Assembly: GCA_029975055.1 (NCBI GenBank)
Contig: JARKPU010000007.1
Span: 1-53,576, forward strand
Length of the DNA stretch: 53,576 bases
Reading direction: 5' to 3'
Source: Anaerolinea sp.
Lineage (GTDB): Bacteria; Chloroflexota; Anaerolineae; Anaerolineales; Anaerolineaceae
The notes beneath the pieces are model-generated. The model searched no databases. It was not told where the DNA came from and was given only the letters and a program-made list of their open reading frames with translations. Position numbers and translations under genes: made by a program. Each line of letters begins with the position of its first letter. The stretch's first letter is position 1. Of this stretch, positions 20,670 through 27,835 are shown piece after piece.

Positions 20670-22448
20670 CTACTTCGTGACCGGGATTTGCTCCAACTGG
20701 CCCACCAGGCCGTCAATTACGTCGAAGCCGCCCTGCCAGAAGGACTCCTGGTAGATATCGATGCCGGCTTCGCCCAGCAGTTTGGCGGGGGCTTTGGAGC
20801 CGCCGGTAGAGAGGATCTTGCGGTAGCGCGGCTTGAAGGCCTCACCCTCCTGCTTGAACTGGCGGTAGAGCGAGAAGACAAGCAGCTGCCCGAAGGCATA
20901 GGCATAAACGTAGAACGGCGTGGCGTAAATGTGCGGGATCGAGACCCATTCCCAGCGGAATTCGTCGCCAACGTCCACGGCGCTGCCAAACTGCTCGTGG
21001 AGCGTCTTGATGTAGGCTTCCGACATCTCGTCCGGCGAGGCGTTCTGGCGCACCATCTCGTGAGCCTGCTTCTCGAAGAGGGCGAAGTACGACTGGCGCT
21101 GGATGGTGGCGTAGGCGTCATCCACCTGGCGGAAGAGGATATCGCGGCGGACCGATTCATCGCTTTCTTCGGCCAGGAGCTGATCCACCAGCATCATCTC
21201 GCCGAAGGTCGAGGCCGTCTCGGCCAGGGGCAGCGAGGAATGGAAAGTGAAGATGCTGTGGTCGGAGGCCATCATGGCGTGGATTGCGTGGCCAAGCTCG
21301 TGGGCCATGGTCGCCACGTCATCGGCGCGGCCCTGGTAATTGAGCAGCACCCAGGGGGTGTGCTTTGGCCCCACCGACATGCAGAAGGCCCCGCCGCGCT
21401 TGCCCTTGCGCACTTCGCTGTCGAGGTGCGAGCGCTCGAAGACGCGCTGCGCCAGCGCGCCGAACTGCGGGTCGAACTGGTTGAAGGAGTGCATCACCAT
21501 CTCGGCGGCGCGGTTGAAGTCGTAACGTTTATCGGATTTGACTACCGGGGCGTAGATATCATAGCGGCGCAGGCGCTCCATGCCCAGCCAGCGCGCCTTG
21601 AGGCGGTAAAAGCGCTGGAAGATGCCGGTGTTCTTCTGCGCCACCGAAAGGAGCGTATCCACCACTTCGTCCGGCACATCGTTGGCCAGGTTGCGCACCG
21701 AAAGGGGCGATTTATGCTTGCGCAGGGTGATGTTCTCGTTGAACCAGTCGCGCACGATGGCCTGGTACATCTGCCCGAGGAAGCTGCCATCCTGCCCGTA
21801 CACGCGGTAGAGTTCCTGGTAAGCCCGCGCGCGCAGGTCGGGGTCGGCCTGGCGCACATAGACCATCAACTCTCCGCGGGTCAGTTCTTTCGTCTCGCCG
21901 TCCACTTCCAGCTTGAAGGTGTAGCGGTTGGTGTAGGTGTCGTAGAGGTGCTCGATGGCGCTCGCGCCGGTGACGTTCTTGAGGTTGATGATTTTTTCTT
22001 CCGGCTCGGAGAGGGTGTAGGGCTTGAAGTGGCGCATTTCCTCCAGCCAGTAGGTGTAGTCGCCGGCGTTCTGCATCAGGCGGGCGGCATTGGCCTCGTC
22101 GAGGCCCTTCCACCACAGGCTGAAGAACAGGATGCGGTTTTCCATTTCGGCCAGGAACTGCTCCACGCGCCCCATGAGGGCCATGGCGTTTTGATCTTGC
22201 GTGTCGGCCGAGAAGGACAGGGCCGCATAGCCGTAGAGCCGGTAAGCCTGCTCCTGCATGTCTTCCTGCATGCGCACGAGCGCCATGAATTCATCCATGG
22301 GCAGGTCGTCGCGCAGGGCGGCGCGCCGGGCTTCAAAAGCCTGCACGGATGCATCCAGTTTGGCGAACGCCGCCTCGATTTCCTCCGGCTGTCCGTTGAA
22401 CAGGTCGTCCAGGCTCCAGCGGGATTGTTGATAGGTCATGGTAGCCAT
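20670..22448 (-). CDS. pepF: Oligoendopeptidase F (M3 family zinc peptidase)
   Basis: A 592-residue cytoplasmic M3B metallopeptidase that degrades short peptides. The zinc motif is MAHELGHAIHAM, with HELGH at about residues 384-388, and the third ligand Glu lies in the ETASTFGEMML segment about 25 residues later. The N-terminal helical domain begins RWSLDDLFNG, typical of PepF. The C-terminal YVYAYAFGQLLVFSLY segment is also characteristic. GAGGAAACG precedes the ATG at 22448. It is flanked by its own terminator, and a minus-strand TATAAT lies at 22482-22487, so it may be transcribed alone. Length and motifs are complete. Confidence 0.94.
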   Translation of the reverse strand: MATMTYQQSRWSLDDLFNGQPEEIEAAFAKLDASVQAFEARRAALRDDLPMDEFMALVRMQEDMQEQAYRLYGYAALSFSADTQDQNAMALMGRVEQFLAEMENRILFFSLWWKGLDEANAARLMQNAGDYTYWLEEMRHFKPYTLSEPEEKIINLKNVTGASAIEHLYDTYTNRYTFKLEVDGETKELTRGELMVYVRQADPDLRARAYQELYRVYGQDGSFLGQMYQAIVRDWFNENITLRKHKSPLSVRNLANDVPDEVVDTLLSVAQKNTGIFQRFYRLKARWLGMERLRRYDIYAPVVKSDKRYDFNRAAEMVMHSFNQFDPQFGALAQRVFERSHLDSEVRKGKRGGAFCMSVGPKHTPWVLLNYQGRADDVATMAHELGHAIHAMMASDHSIFTFHSSLPLAETASTFGEMMLVDQLLAEESDESVRRDILFRQVDDAYATIQRQSYFALFEKQAHEMVRQNASPDEMSEAYIKTLHEQFGSAVDVGDEFRWEWVSIPHIYATPFYVYAYAFGQLLVFSLYRQFKQEGEAFKPRYRKILSTGGSKAPAKLLGEAGIDIYQESFWQGGFDVIDGLVGQLEQIPVTK

Positions 22449-22502
22449 CGTTTCCTCTTATTGTGTAGTGAATCTGTCTGAATTATAAAGGAAAATGAAG
22501 GG

Positions 22503-22527
22503 AAAAGGCGCCTGGAAATCGGGCGCT
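22503..22527 (-). terminator. Weak terminator candidate after the inositol-phosphatase gene
   Basis: A 6-bp stem (22507-22512 with 22522-22527, one G-T pair) with a 9-nt loop is followed on the minus strand by TTTT. It is short, so readthrough is likely. Confidence 0.4.
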
Positions 22528-22546
22528 CCGGCTGAGCAGTTTTTCC

Positions 22547-23338
22547 CTAAGCACCGAGCGCCTGATCGCTGGTCGCCAGTTCTACGCGCATCTTCGCGTG
22601 CAGGGCGGGGTTGGCCGCCAGGATGCTGCACGGCGGGGTGAGGTAGCCCGCACCGCCCTGCAGGGTGGTGACCAGCGCGCCGGCTTCGGAGGCGATCAAA
22701 CCGCCCGCCGCCAGGTCCCACGGGTAAACCAGCACCTCCCAGTAGCCGTCCAGCCGCCCTGCGGCGATGTAGCACAGGTCGAGGGCGGCCGAGCCGAGCA
22801 TCCGCAGGCCCTGGCACAGGCGCCGGAAGCGAACCACGTGCTTCAGGTTGGTCTCGATCACCCAGTCCTCGTAGGCGAAGCCGGTGGTGAGCAGGCTTTG
22901 CAGCAGGTCATCGGCCGCCGAGACGTGCACGCGCGAATCGTTCAGCCAGGCGCCCTGCCCGCGCTCGGCCCAGAACATCTCATCCTTCAGCGGGTCGTAG
23001 ATGGCGCCCAGGCGCACTTCGCCAGCGGCGGCGTAGCCGATGGACACGGCGAACCCCGGCAGGCCGTGGGCAAAGTTGGTCGTCCCGTCCAGCGGGTCGA
23101 GGTACCAGAGGTGATCCTCGCTGCCCTGGTGGCGGCCGCTCTCTTCGGTGAGGATGGCGTGCCCCGGGAAGCGCTCGCGGATCAGCCCGAGCAGCAGTTC
23201 TTCCGAGCGGCGGTCCACTTCGGTGACCAGGTTGATGCGCCCTTTGTGGTGGACGGCGTGCTCGCGCCCGTAGCCTTCGCGCAGCAGCTCGCCGGCCTGG
23301 CGGGCAAAAGATTGCAGGTCTGCGATGGTTGGATGCAT
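22547..23338 (-). CDS. suhB: Inositol-monophosphatase family phosphatase
   Basis: A 263-residue Mg-dependent, lithium-sensitive-type phosphatase acting on inositol-1-phosphate or related sugar phosphates. Motif 1 is WYLDPLDGTTNFAHG (residues 78-92; Asp81, Asp84), preceded by the metal ligand Glu in ILTEESG. Motif 2 is VYPWDLAAGGLIASEAG near the C-terminus (Asp about 208). Predicted leaderless: TATAAT ends 7 nt before the ATG at 23338 and no Shine-Dalgarno site is present. It lies between the pepF and response-regulator genes on the same strand. The exact substrate (myo-inositol phosphate, NADP or FBP) cannot be determined. Confidence 0.92.
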   Translation of the reverse strand: MHPTIADLQSFARQAGELLREGYGREHAVHHKGRINLVTEVDRRSEELLLGLIRERFPGHAILTEESGRHQGSEDHLWYLDPLDGTTNFAHGLPGFAVSIGYAAAGEVRLGAIYDPLKDEMFWAERGQGAWLNDSRVHVSAADDLLQSLLTTGFAYEDWVIETNLKHVVRFRRLCQGLRMLGSAALDLCYIAAGRLDGYWEVLVYPWDLAAGGLIASEAGALVTTLQGGAGYLTPPCSILAANPALHAKMRVELATSDQALGA

Positions 23339-23345
23339 GCGCTCT

Positions 23346-23351
23346 ATTATA
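23346..23351 (-). promoter_or_regulatory. -10 box of the inositol-phosphatase gene, predicted leaderless
   Basis: TATAAT on the minus strand, 7 nt before the ATG at 23338. At 17-bp spacing a weak TTCTTT could serve as -35, inside the upstream gene's terminator tract. Confidence 0.55.
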
Positions 23352-23372
23352 CGGGTGATTCGGCCGGCAAAG

Positions 23373-23401
23373 AAAAACCCCTCGCCGGTTGCGGAGAGGG
23401 G
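23373..23401 (-). terminator. Intrinsic terminator of the response-regulator gene
   Basis: On the minus strand CCCCTC/GAGGGG is followed by TTTTTCTTT, 21 bp after the stop at 23423. Confidence 0.8.
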
Positions 23402-23422
23402 CCGAGGCAGGCGCGTTACGGG

Positions 23423-24061
23423 TTATTCCGGCTGGCTGCCGGGTTTGAGCTGCTCGAGAATGCCAAACAACTGGTCGAGTTCGCGCTGGATTTCATCGCG
23501 GTCGGCGATGGCCTGTTGAAGCAGCGCGCGGAAAGCCGGTTTTTGCTCCTCGGGCAGGGTGGCCAGCAGGCGTTCGGTGCGGGCGATCTGCGTGTTTTTG
23601 TGGCGCAGCTTCTGCTCCAGGCGCTCGCGGTAGCCCTGGTAAAAATCGCGCTCGTTCATCGGCGCGGGCAGGTTGACCGCCCCGCTGGTGAGGATCTCGG
23701 CGATGGTCAGCAGGAATTCCTCGGTGTCGATGGGCTTTTCCATGAAGCGGACTGCCCCCAGGCTGAGGGCGAATTTTTTATCCTCGGGGGTGACAAAGGT
23801 GGCCGAGAGGAAGATGATGGGGATCTGCCGGGTGAGCGGGTCTTTGCGCAGTTCGTGCGCCATGGCGAAGCCGTCCAGCTTGGGCATGAGGATATCCGCC
23901 ACGATCAGCGCGGGCTTCTCGCGCGCCACCATCTCCAGCGCCTCCTGGCCATCACGGGCCGATACGACCGGGTAGCCTTTGAAGCGCAGGGTCACTTCCA
24001 GCAGTTCCAGCACGTTGGGCACGTCTTCAACGACTAAAATGGGGCCGTAAGGTATGCTCAT
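23423..24061 (-). CDS. Response regulator with receiver domain and helical C-terminal tail
   Basis: A 212-residue protein. Residues 6-125 form a CheY-like receiver: acidic pair Glu12-Asp13, phosphoacceptor Asp56 (LIVADILMPKLDG), switch Ser/Thr in IIFLSATF and Lys in RFMEKPID. Residues about 130-205 are predicted charged helix or coiled coil (YRERLEQKLRHKNTQIART) with no DNA-binding or enzymatic output domain. It probably signals by protein contact, for example in a phosphorelay or with a distant kinase. No histidine kinase is adjacent. The promoter TTGTAA-N17-TAGAAT ends 7 nt before the ATG, so the message is predicted leaderless. Confidence 0.9.
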   Translation of the reverse strand: MSIPYGPILVVEDVPNVLELLEVTLRFKGYPVVSARDGQEALEMVAREKPALIVADILMPKLDGFAMAHELRKDPLTRQIPIIFLSATFVTPEDKKFALSLGAVRFMEKPIDTEEFLLTIAEILTSGAVNLPAPMNERDFYQGYRERLEQKLRHKNTQIARTERLLATLPEEQKPAFRALLQQAIADRDEIQRELDQLFGILEQLKPGSQPE

Positions 24062-24068
24062 ACGGCCG

Positions 24069-24097
24069 ATTCTAGCCCGGTTTAGGGCCGGTTACAA
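24069..24097 (-). promoter_or_regulatory. Promoter of the response-regulator gene, predicted leaderless
   Basis: On the minus strand TTGTAA (24097-24092), a 17-bp spacer and TAGAAT (24074-24069) end 7 nt before the ATG at 24061. Confidence 0.65.
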
Positions 24098-24173
24098 GCG
24101 GGTAGAATCGACAATCTTGTTAGGTGGCAGCACCCTGCCTCCATCCGCGGCATTTTGACCCCCACCCCTGGCA

Positions 24174-24261
24174 TTTTGACCCCCACCCCTGGCCCTCCCC
24201 CAAGATCGCTGCGATCTTGGGGGAGGGTTGGGAGGGGGGTGATTCACCGCGGCCTTGGAGG
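24174..24261 (+). repeat. C-rich hairpin repeat, copy 1
   Basis: It starts TTTTGACCCCCACCCCTGG, continues with the near-perfect hairpin CCCTCCCCCAAGATCG and its complement, and ends near CCTTGGAGG. Related copies are at 24314-24401 and 42941-43020. The stem bases next to the loop differ between copies but remain mostly complementary. A short truncated start (TTTTGACCCCCACCCC) precedes it at about 24153. Confidence 0.75.
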
Positions 24262-24313
24262 TTCTGGAAGGGGCCGAACGCGGGCGCGAGGCCCGCGCCT
24301 ACGAGGACCGGGG

Positions 24314-24401
24314 TTTTGACCTCCACCCCTGGCCCTCCCCCAAAATCGTTTCGTTTTTGGGGGTGGGTTTGGGTGGGGGTGATTCGCCGCAGCCTTGGAA
24401 G
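24314..24401 (+). repeat. C-rich hairpin repeat, copy 2
   Basis: Second copy of the 24174-24261 unit, 140 bp downstream in the same orientation, with stem variant CCCTCCCCCAAAA and its G/T-rich partner. Between the copies lies a GCGGGC/GCCCGC hairpin (about 24280-24296). No coding content is apparent from 24062 to 24440. Confidence 0.75.
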
Positions 24402-24440
24402 GGTTGAGGAGGGGGGCAAACGCGGGTCGGGCCGGCAGGG

Positions 24441-24469
24441 TTGACAGCCCACCCCTCCTGGGGTATCCT
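24441..24469 (+). promoter_or_regulatory. Sigma-70 promoter of the SRP RNA gene
   Basis: TTGACA (24441-24446), a 17-bp spacer and TATCCT (24464-24469), placing the transcription start near 24475, which matches the folded 5' end of the SRP RNA. Confidence 0.8.
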
Positions 24470-24473
24470 TGGA

Positions 24474-24588
24474 GCGCGTCCGGGTGGGACCGGCGCGGCA
24501 GAACCCACCGAACCCCGCCAGGTCCGAGAGGAAGCAACGGTAAGGAGGCCATTCTGGGCGCCGCCGGCAAACCTGCCCGGCGCACTTT
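24474..24588 (+). ncRNA. ffs: Bacterial small signal recognition particle RNA (4.5S-type)
   Basis: It contains the universally conserved SRP domain IV: CCAGGTCC, tetraloop GAGA, then GGAAGCAACGG (about 24519-24540). The flanking arms fold back on each other out to GCGC ends (about 24474 and 24583), giving a roughly 110-nt single hairpin that ends in a T-run, so the outer helix also resembles a terminator. The RNA binds Ffh to target membrane proteins. The tetraloop is GAGA (GNRA type) instead of the more usual GGAA. Exact ends are approximate. The methyltransferase ATG lies only 3 nt after the predicted 3' end. Confidence 0.88.
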
Positions 24589-24591
24589 TGT

Positions 24592-25488
24592 ATGGATAAG
24601 ATTCCCGTCTGCGATTACGAAGGTTCCGATTACCAGGCTTCCTTTTGGGAGCAGGGCGGGCGCGGCTATGAGGATGCCTGCGAGGCGATCGCCCTGCGCC
24701 GCCTGCTGCCCGCCGGGCCGCAGCGCCGCATGCTGGAGCTTGGCGCGGGCGCCGGGCGCAACACCCCGCGCTACGCAGGCTTCGACGAGATCACCCTGGT
24801 GGATTATTCGCGCACCCAGCTCGAACAGGCGCGCGACCGGCTTGGCACAGGCCCGCGTTACCGCTATGTGGCCGCCGATATTTACTACCTGCCCTTCGCG
24901 GCGGGGCTGTTCGATGCGGCCACAATGATCCGCACCTTGCACCACATGGTGGAGCCGCGCCTGGCGCTGGCGCAGGTGCGCGCCTGCCTGGCGCCCGGGG
25001 CGGTGTTTATCCTCGAATTTGCCAACAAGCAGAACCTCAAGGCCATTTTGCGCTATCTTGTGAGGCGGCAGCACTGGAGCCCCTTCACCCCCGAGCCGGT
25101 GGAGTTTGCGCCGCTCAACTTCGACTTTCACCCCGCCACGGTGCGCGCCTGGCTGCAGGCCAACGGGTTTGCGGTGGAACGCACACTCACCGTCTCGCAC
25201 TTCCGCGCGGGGCTGTTCAAGCGCCTGCTGCCGGTGAAGCTGCTGGCGTGGATGGATTCCATTGCCCAGCTCAGCGGCGACCTGTGGCAGCTCAGCCCGA
25301 GCGTTTTCGTGCGCTGCCGCGCTCTCGGCCCCGCCCCGGCCGAGGGTGAGTCTGCCCCGGAATTTGCCTTCCGCTGCCCGGCTTGCGGGCACGCGCCCCT
25401 GCCCGATACCCCGCCGCTCATCACCTGCCCGGCCTGCGCCTGCGCCTACCCGGTGGAAGGCGGCATCTACGATTTTCGGGTGAAATAG
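24592..25488 (+). CDS. SAM-dependent methyltransferase fused to a C-terminal zinc ribbon
   Basis: A 298-residue protein. Residues 1-170 are a class I methyltransferase: the N-terminal DYEGSDYQASFWEQGGRGYED, SAM motif I MLELGAGAGRN (about 47-57), ITLVDYS and the later ATMIRTLHHM. The C-terminal about 45 residues form a Trm112-like zinc ribbon (FRCPACGHAPLP, then ITCPACACAYPVEGGIYDF). Trm112-like proteins normally activate a separate methyltransferase, so a fusion suggests self-activation or substrate docking. The substrate is unknown. The ATG at 24592 follows the SRP RNA T-run directly, with no ribosome-binding site, so expression must come from readthrough or another start. Confidence 0.82.
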   Translation: MDKIPVCDYEGSDYQASFWEQGGRGYEDACEAIALRRLLPAGPQRRMLELGAGAGRNTPRYAGFDEITLVDYSRTQLEQARDRLGTGPRYRYVAADIYYLPFAAGLFDAATMIRTLHHMVEPRLALAQVRACLAPGAVFILEFANKQNLKAILRYLVRRQHWSPFTPEPVEFAPLNFDFHPATVRAWLQANGFAVERTLTVSHFRAGLFKRLLPVKLLAWMDSIAQLSGDLWQLSPSVFVRCRALGPAPAEGESAPEFAFRCPACGHAPLPDTPPLITCPACACAYPVEGGIYDFRVK

Positions 25489-25525
25489 GCGTTCTCTCCC
25501 TCTCCGTTTTTCCTCCTGCCGGTCT

Positions 25526-25546
25526 GATATAATGACAAAAATTGTC
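25526..25546 (+). promoter_or_regulatory. Extended -10 promoter with start-site dyad, dienelactone-hydrolase gene
   Basis: TG-A-TATAAT (25526-25533) is followed by the palindrome GACAAAAATTGTC (25534-25546), which would cover the transcription start like a repressor operator. An about 75-nt leader containing a CCGGC/GCCGG hairpin separates it from the AGGAGG site. Confidence 0.5.
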
Positions 25547-25618
25547 GCATTTATGCGCCTTCCGGCCTCCCCTGCCGGAGGGCGAAAGGCTCTTTGTTAC
25601 CCCTACAGGAGGCAACGA

Positions 25619-26647
25619 ATGAACCACTTTCAAAATTACCTGGCCGAGGAATTTGCCGAGGATTTTCAAGAGGGGCGCATCTCGCGCCGGCAGGCTCTCA
25701 AATTGATCGCTTCGGTGACCGGCAGCCTGGCGCTGGCGAGCACAATCCTGGCGGCCTGCGCCCCAGCCGAGCAGGCGGCTGCCCCCGGCACCCCCGAGCC
25801 GACCATCGCGCCGCCGGATATGACGGCCACCTTCACCCCAGCTCGGCCCAGCGCCAGCCCGGCCCCCTCGGCCACCACCGCTCCGGCTGCAACGGCCACC
25901 GCCGAACCCTCGGCGGTGGCGGGCCTTTCCGGCACGGTGACGGCCGACGACCCGGGCATCTCCGCCGAGGTGGTGAGCGTGCCCGCCGAGGACGTGAACC
26001 TGACCGCCTACCTGGCACGCTCCAGGCAGGACGGCCCGCAGCCCGTCATCCTGGTCTGCCACGAAAACCGCGGCCTGACGGAGCATATTCAGGATGTGAC
26101 CCGCCGCCTGGCAAAGGCCGGTTACACCGCCCTGGCGGTGGATTTACTTTCGAGGCAGGGCGGCACGGCCGGCATGAGGGCAGACCAGGTGCCCGGGGCG
26201 CTCAGCAGCATCGACCCGCAGCAGTTTATCCGCGATTTTCGCAGCGGCTGGGAGTTCACCAAAGGCCTGACGGGCGCCACACCCGAACGGGTGGGCATGG
26301 TGGGGTTCTGCTTCGGCGGCGGGGTGACGTGGATGGTGGCCACCGGCATGCCCGAATTGCTCGCCGCGGTGCCCTTCTACGGCCCGCACCCGCCCATTGA
26401 GCTGGTGCCGCAGATCAACGCGGCCGTGCTGGGCATCTACGCCGGGCGCGACCAGCGCATCAACCAGGGCATCGCGGCTATCGAAGAGGCGATGAAGGCC
26501 AACAACAAGATCTTTGAAAAGGTGATCTACCCCGATGTGGACCATGCCTTCCACAACGACACGGGCACGCGCTACGCCTCCGAGGCCGCCCGCGACGCCT
26601 GGGCGCGCACGCTGGCGTGGTTCGAGAAATACGTGCGGAACGGGTAG
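25619..26647 (+). CDS. Dienelactone hydrolase family protein, Tat-type/lipobox signal
   Basis: A 342-residue exported alpha/beta hydrolase. Residues 20-47 form a twin-arginine-like signal (ISRRQALKLIASV) ending in a lipobox (ILAAC, Cys47), so it is probably a membrane-anchored lipoprotein. Residues about 55-105 are a Ser/Thr/Ala/Pro linker. The hydrolase domain has the dienelactone-hydrolase nucleophile Cys231 in GMVGFCFGGG, an Asp in IYAGRDQRI and His in DVDHAFHND. Such enzymes open lactone or ester bonds; the substrate is unknown. The ATG at 25619 follows AGGAGG at 7 nt. An N-terminal helix (NHFQNYLAEEFAEDFQEGR) precedes the Tat motif, unusually long for a signal. Confidence 0.88.
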   Translation: MNHFQNYLAEEFAEDFQEGRISRRQALKLIASVTGSLALASTILAACAPAEQAAAPGTPEPTIAPPDMTATFTPARPSASPAPSATTAPAATATAEPSAVAGLSGTVTADDPGISAEVVSVPAEDVNLTAYLARSRQDGPQPVILVCHENRGLTEHIQDVTRRLAKAGYTALAVDLLSRQGGTAGMRADQVPGALSSIDPQQFIRDFRSGWEFTKGLTGATPERVGMVGFCFGGGVTWMVATGMPELLAAVPFYGPHPPIELVPQINAAVLGIYAGRDQRINQGIAAIEEAMKANNKIFEKVIYPDVDHAFHNDTGTRYASEAARDAWARTLAWFEKYVRNG

Positions 26648-26658
26648 AGTCTCCCTTA

Positions 26659-26688
26659 AGAAAAAAAACCCCTCCCTTGAGGGAGGGG
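26659..26688 (-). terminator. Intrinsic terminator between convergent genes
   Basis: CCCCTCCC/GGGAGGGG with loop TTGA (26669-26688) is followed on the minus strand by a run of eight T. It serves the oxidoreductase gene at 26701 and may also stop plus-strand transcripts. Confidence 0.88.
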
Positions 26689-26700
26689 CAGGTCATATCC

Positions 26701-27741
26701 CTATTCGATTTTCACCGGCCCGCCTTCGGCCGCCGAGCGGTAGAGCGCATCGAGAATTTCCATTACCAGCAGGCCTTCCTCGCCGGTGGCGATGTGCGGG
26801 CGGCCGGAGAGGATGGCATCGGCAAAGTGATAATAAGGCGAGGTGGCGCCGGGCAGGGGCGGGTGCAGCTTCATATCGAAGTGCGCGCCGTTCTGTTCCA
26901 GGTAGATCTCAGCCTCGAACCTGTACGTCTCATCGAGGTTGCGCTGGACAAGCCCGGCCTTCGTGCCGTAAAGGCGCGTTTCCATGAACTCGCTTTCCTT
27001 CATGTTGGTGGCCCACGAAGCTTCCAGCTCGAGCGTGGCGCCGTTGGCGAACTTGACCAGCCCAACGGCCAGGTCTTCCACATCGAAGGCCTTGCCCTGC
27101 TTCTCGGCCAGCGCCGAGCCGATTGGGTTGTAGGTGCTGCCCAGCACCCACACCGGTTTGGGGTAGCCCATCAGCCAGAGCGCCAGGTCGAGGCGGTGCA
27201 CGCCCAGGTCGATGAGCGGGCCGCCGCCCGAGAGGGCCTTCTGGCCGAACCAGCCGCCAAAGCCGGGCAGCCCGCGCCGCCGGTGCCAGACGGTGCGCGC
27301 AAAGTAGACGTCGCCCAGGATGCCCGAATCCACCTGCTGCTTGAGGGCCGTGCTCTGCTCGCTGAAGCGGTAGGAGAAGTTGATCATCAGGCGCTTGCCG
27401 GCTTTTTTGGCGGCGGCGAGCATCTCGCGGCCTTCAGCGGCGTTCATCGCCATGGGCTTTTCGCACAGCACGTGGCAGCCGGCCGCGAAGGCCGCCAGCG
27501 TCAGCGGCTTGTGGAATTTGTTGGGCGTGGCGATGCTCACCAGCTGGAGGTCTTCTTTCTTTAACATTTCCTCGGGGTCGGTGTAGCGCTTCGGCACGCC
27601 GTATTTATCGCAAATCTCGTTCAAGAGGGTCTCGTTGAGGTCGGCGGCAGCCACCACCTGGACGCGCGGGTGGGCCTGGTAGCCGGCGATGTGATGGCGG
27701 CCCATGCCCAGGCCGATCACACCGACGCGAAGTGTGTCCAT
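26701..27741 (-). CDS. Gfo/Idh/MocA family oxidoreductase
   Basis: A 346-residue NAD(P)-dependent sugar or inositol dehydrogenase. The N-terminal Rossmann fold begins LRVGVIGLGMGRHHI (residues 4-18). The catalytic lysine is in HVLCEKPMAMN (about 88-98). The C-terminal domain contains the structural GGPLIDLGVHRLDLALWLMG, with the conserved Asp and His. These enzymes oxidise or epimerise sugar derivatives. It lies 94 bp downstream of the cytidylyltransferase-GHMP kinase gene on the same strand, so both may act on the same sugar. AGGAG precedes the ATG at 27741. Confidence 0.92.
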   Translation of the reverse strand: MDTLRVGVIGLGMGRHHIAGYQAHPRVQVVAAADLNETLLNEICDKYGVPKRYTDPEEMLKKEDLQLVSIATPNKFHKPLTLAAFAAGCHVLCEKPMAMNAAEGREMLAAAKKAGKRLMINFSYRFSEQSTALKQQVDSGILGDVYFARTVWHRRRGLPGFGGWFGQKALSGGGPLIDLGVHRLDLALWLMGYPKPVWVLGSTYNPIGSALAEKQGKAFDVEDLAVGLVKFANGATLELEASWATNMKESEFMETRLYGTKAGLVQRNLDETYRFEAEIYLEQNGAHFDMKLHPPLPGATSPYYHFADAILSGRPHIATGEEGLLVMEILDALYRSAAEGGPVKIE

Positions 27742-27835
27742 ACAGTCAGCTCCTAATTGTTGGTTTGGATGAGTGGCGCGGAGAATTATACCCCTCTCTG
27801 CGCCCGTTGGGCCGGGTGAGGGTGAAACCAGGGGG

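Noticed and set aside
20553..22481. A 642-codon plus-strand frame opposite pepF
   Set aside because: pepF has a complete HELGH site and family length; the opposite frame has no domain or start signal.
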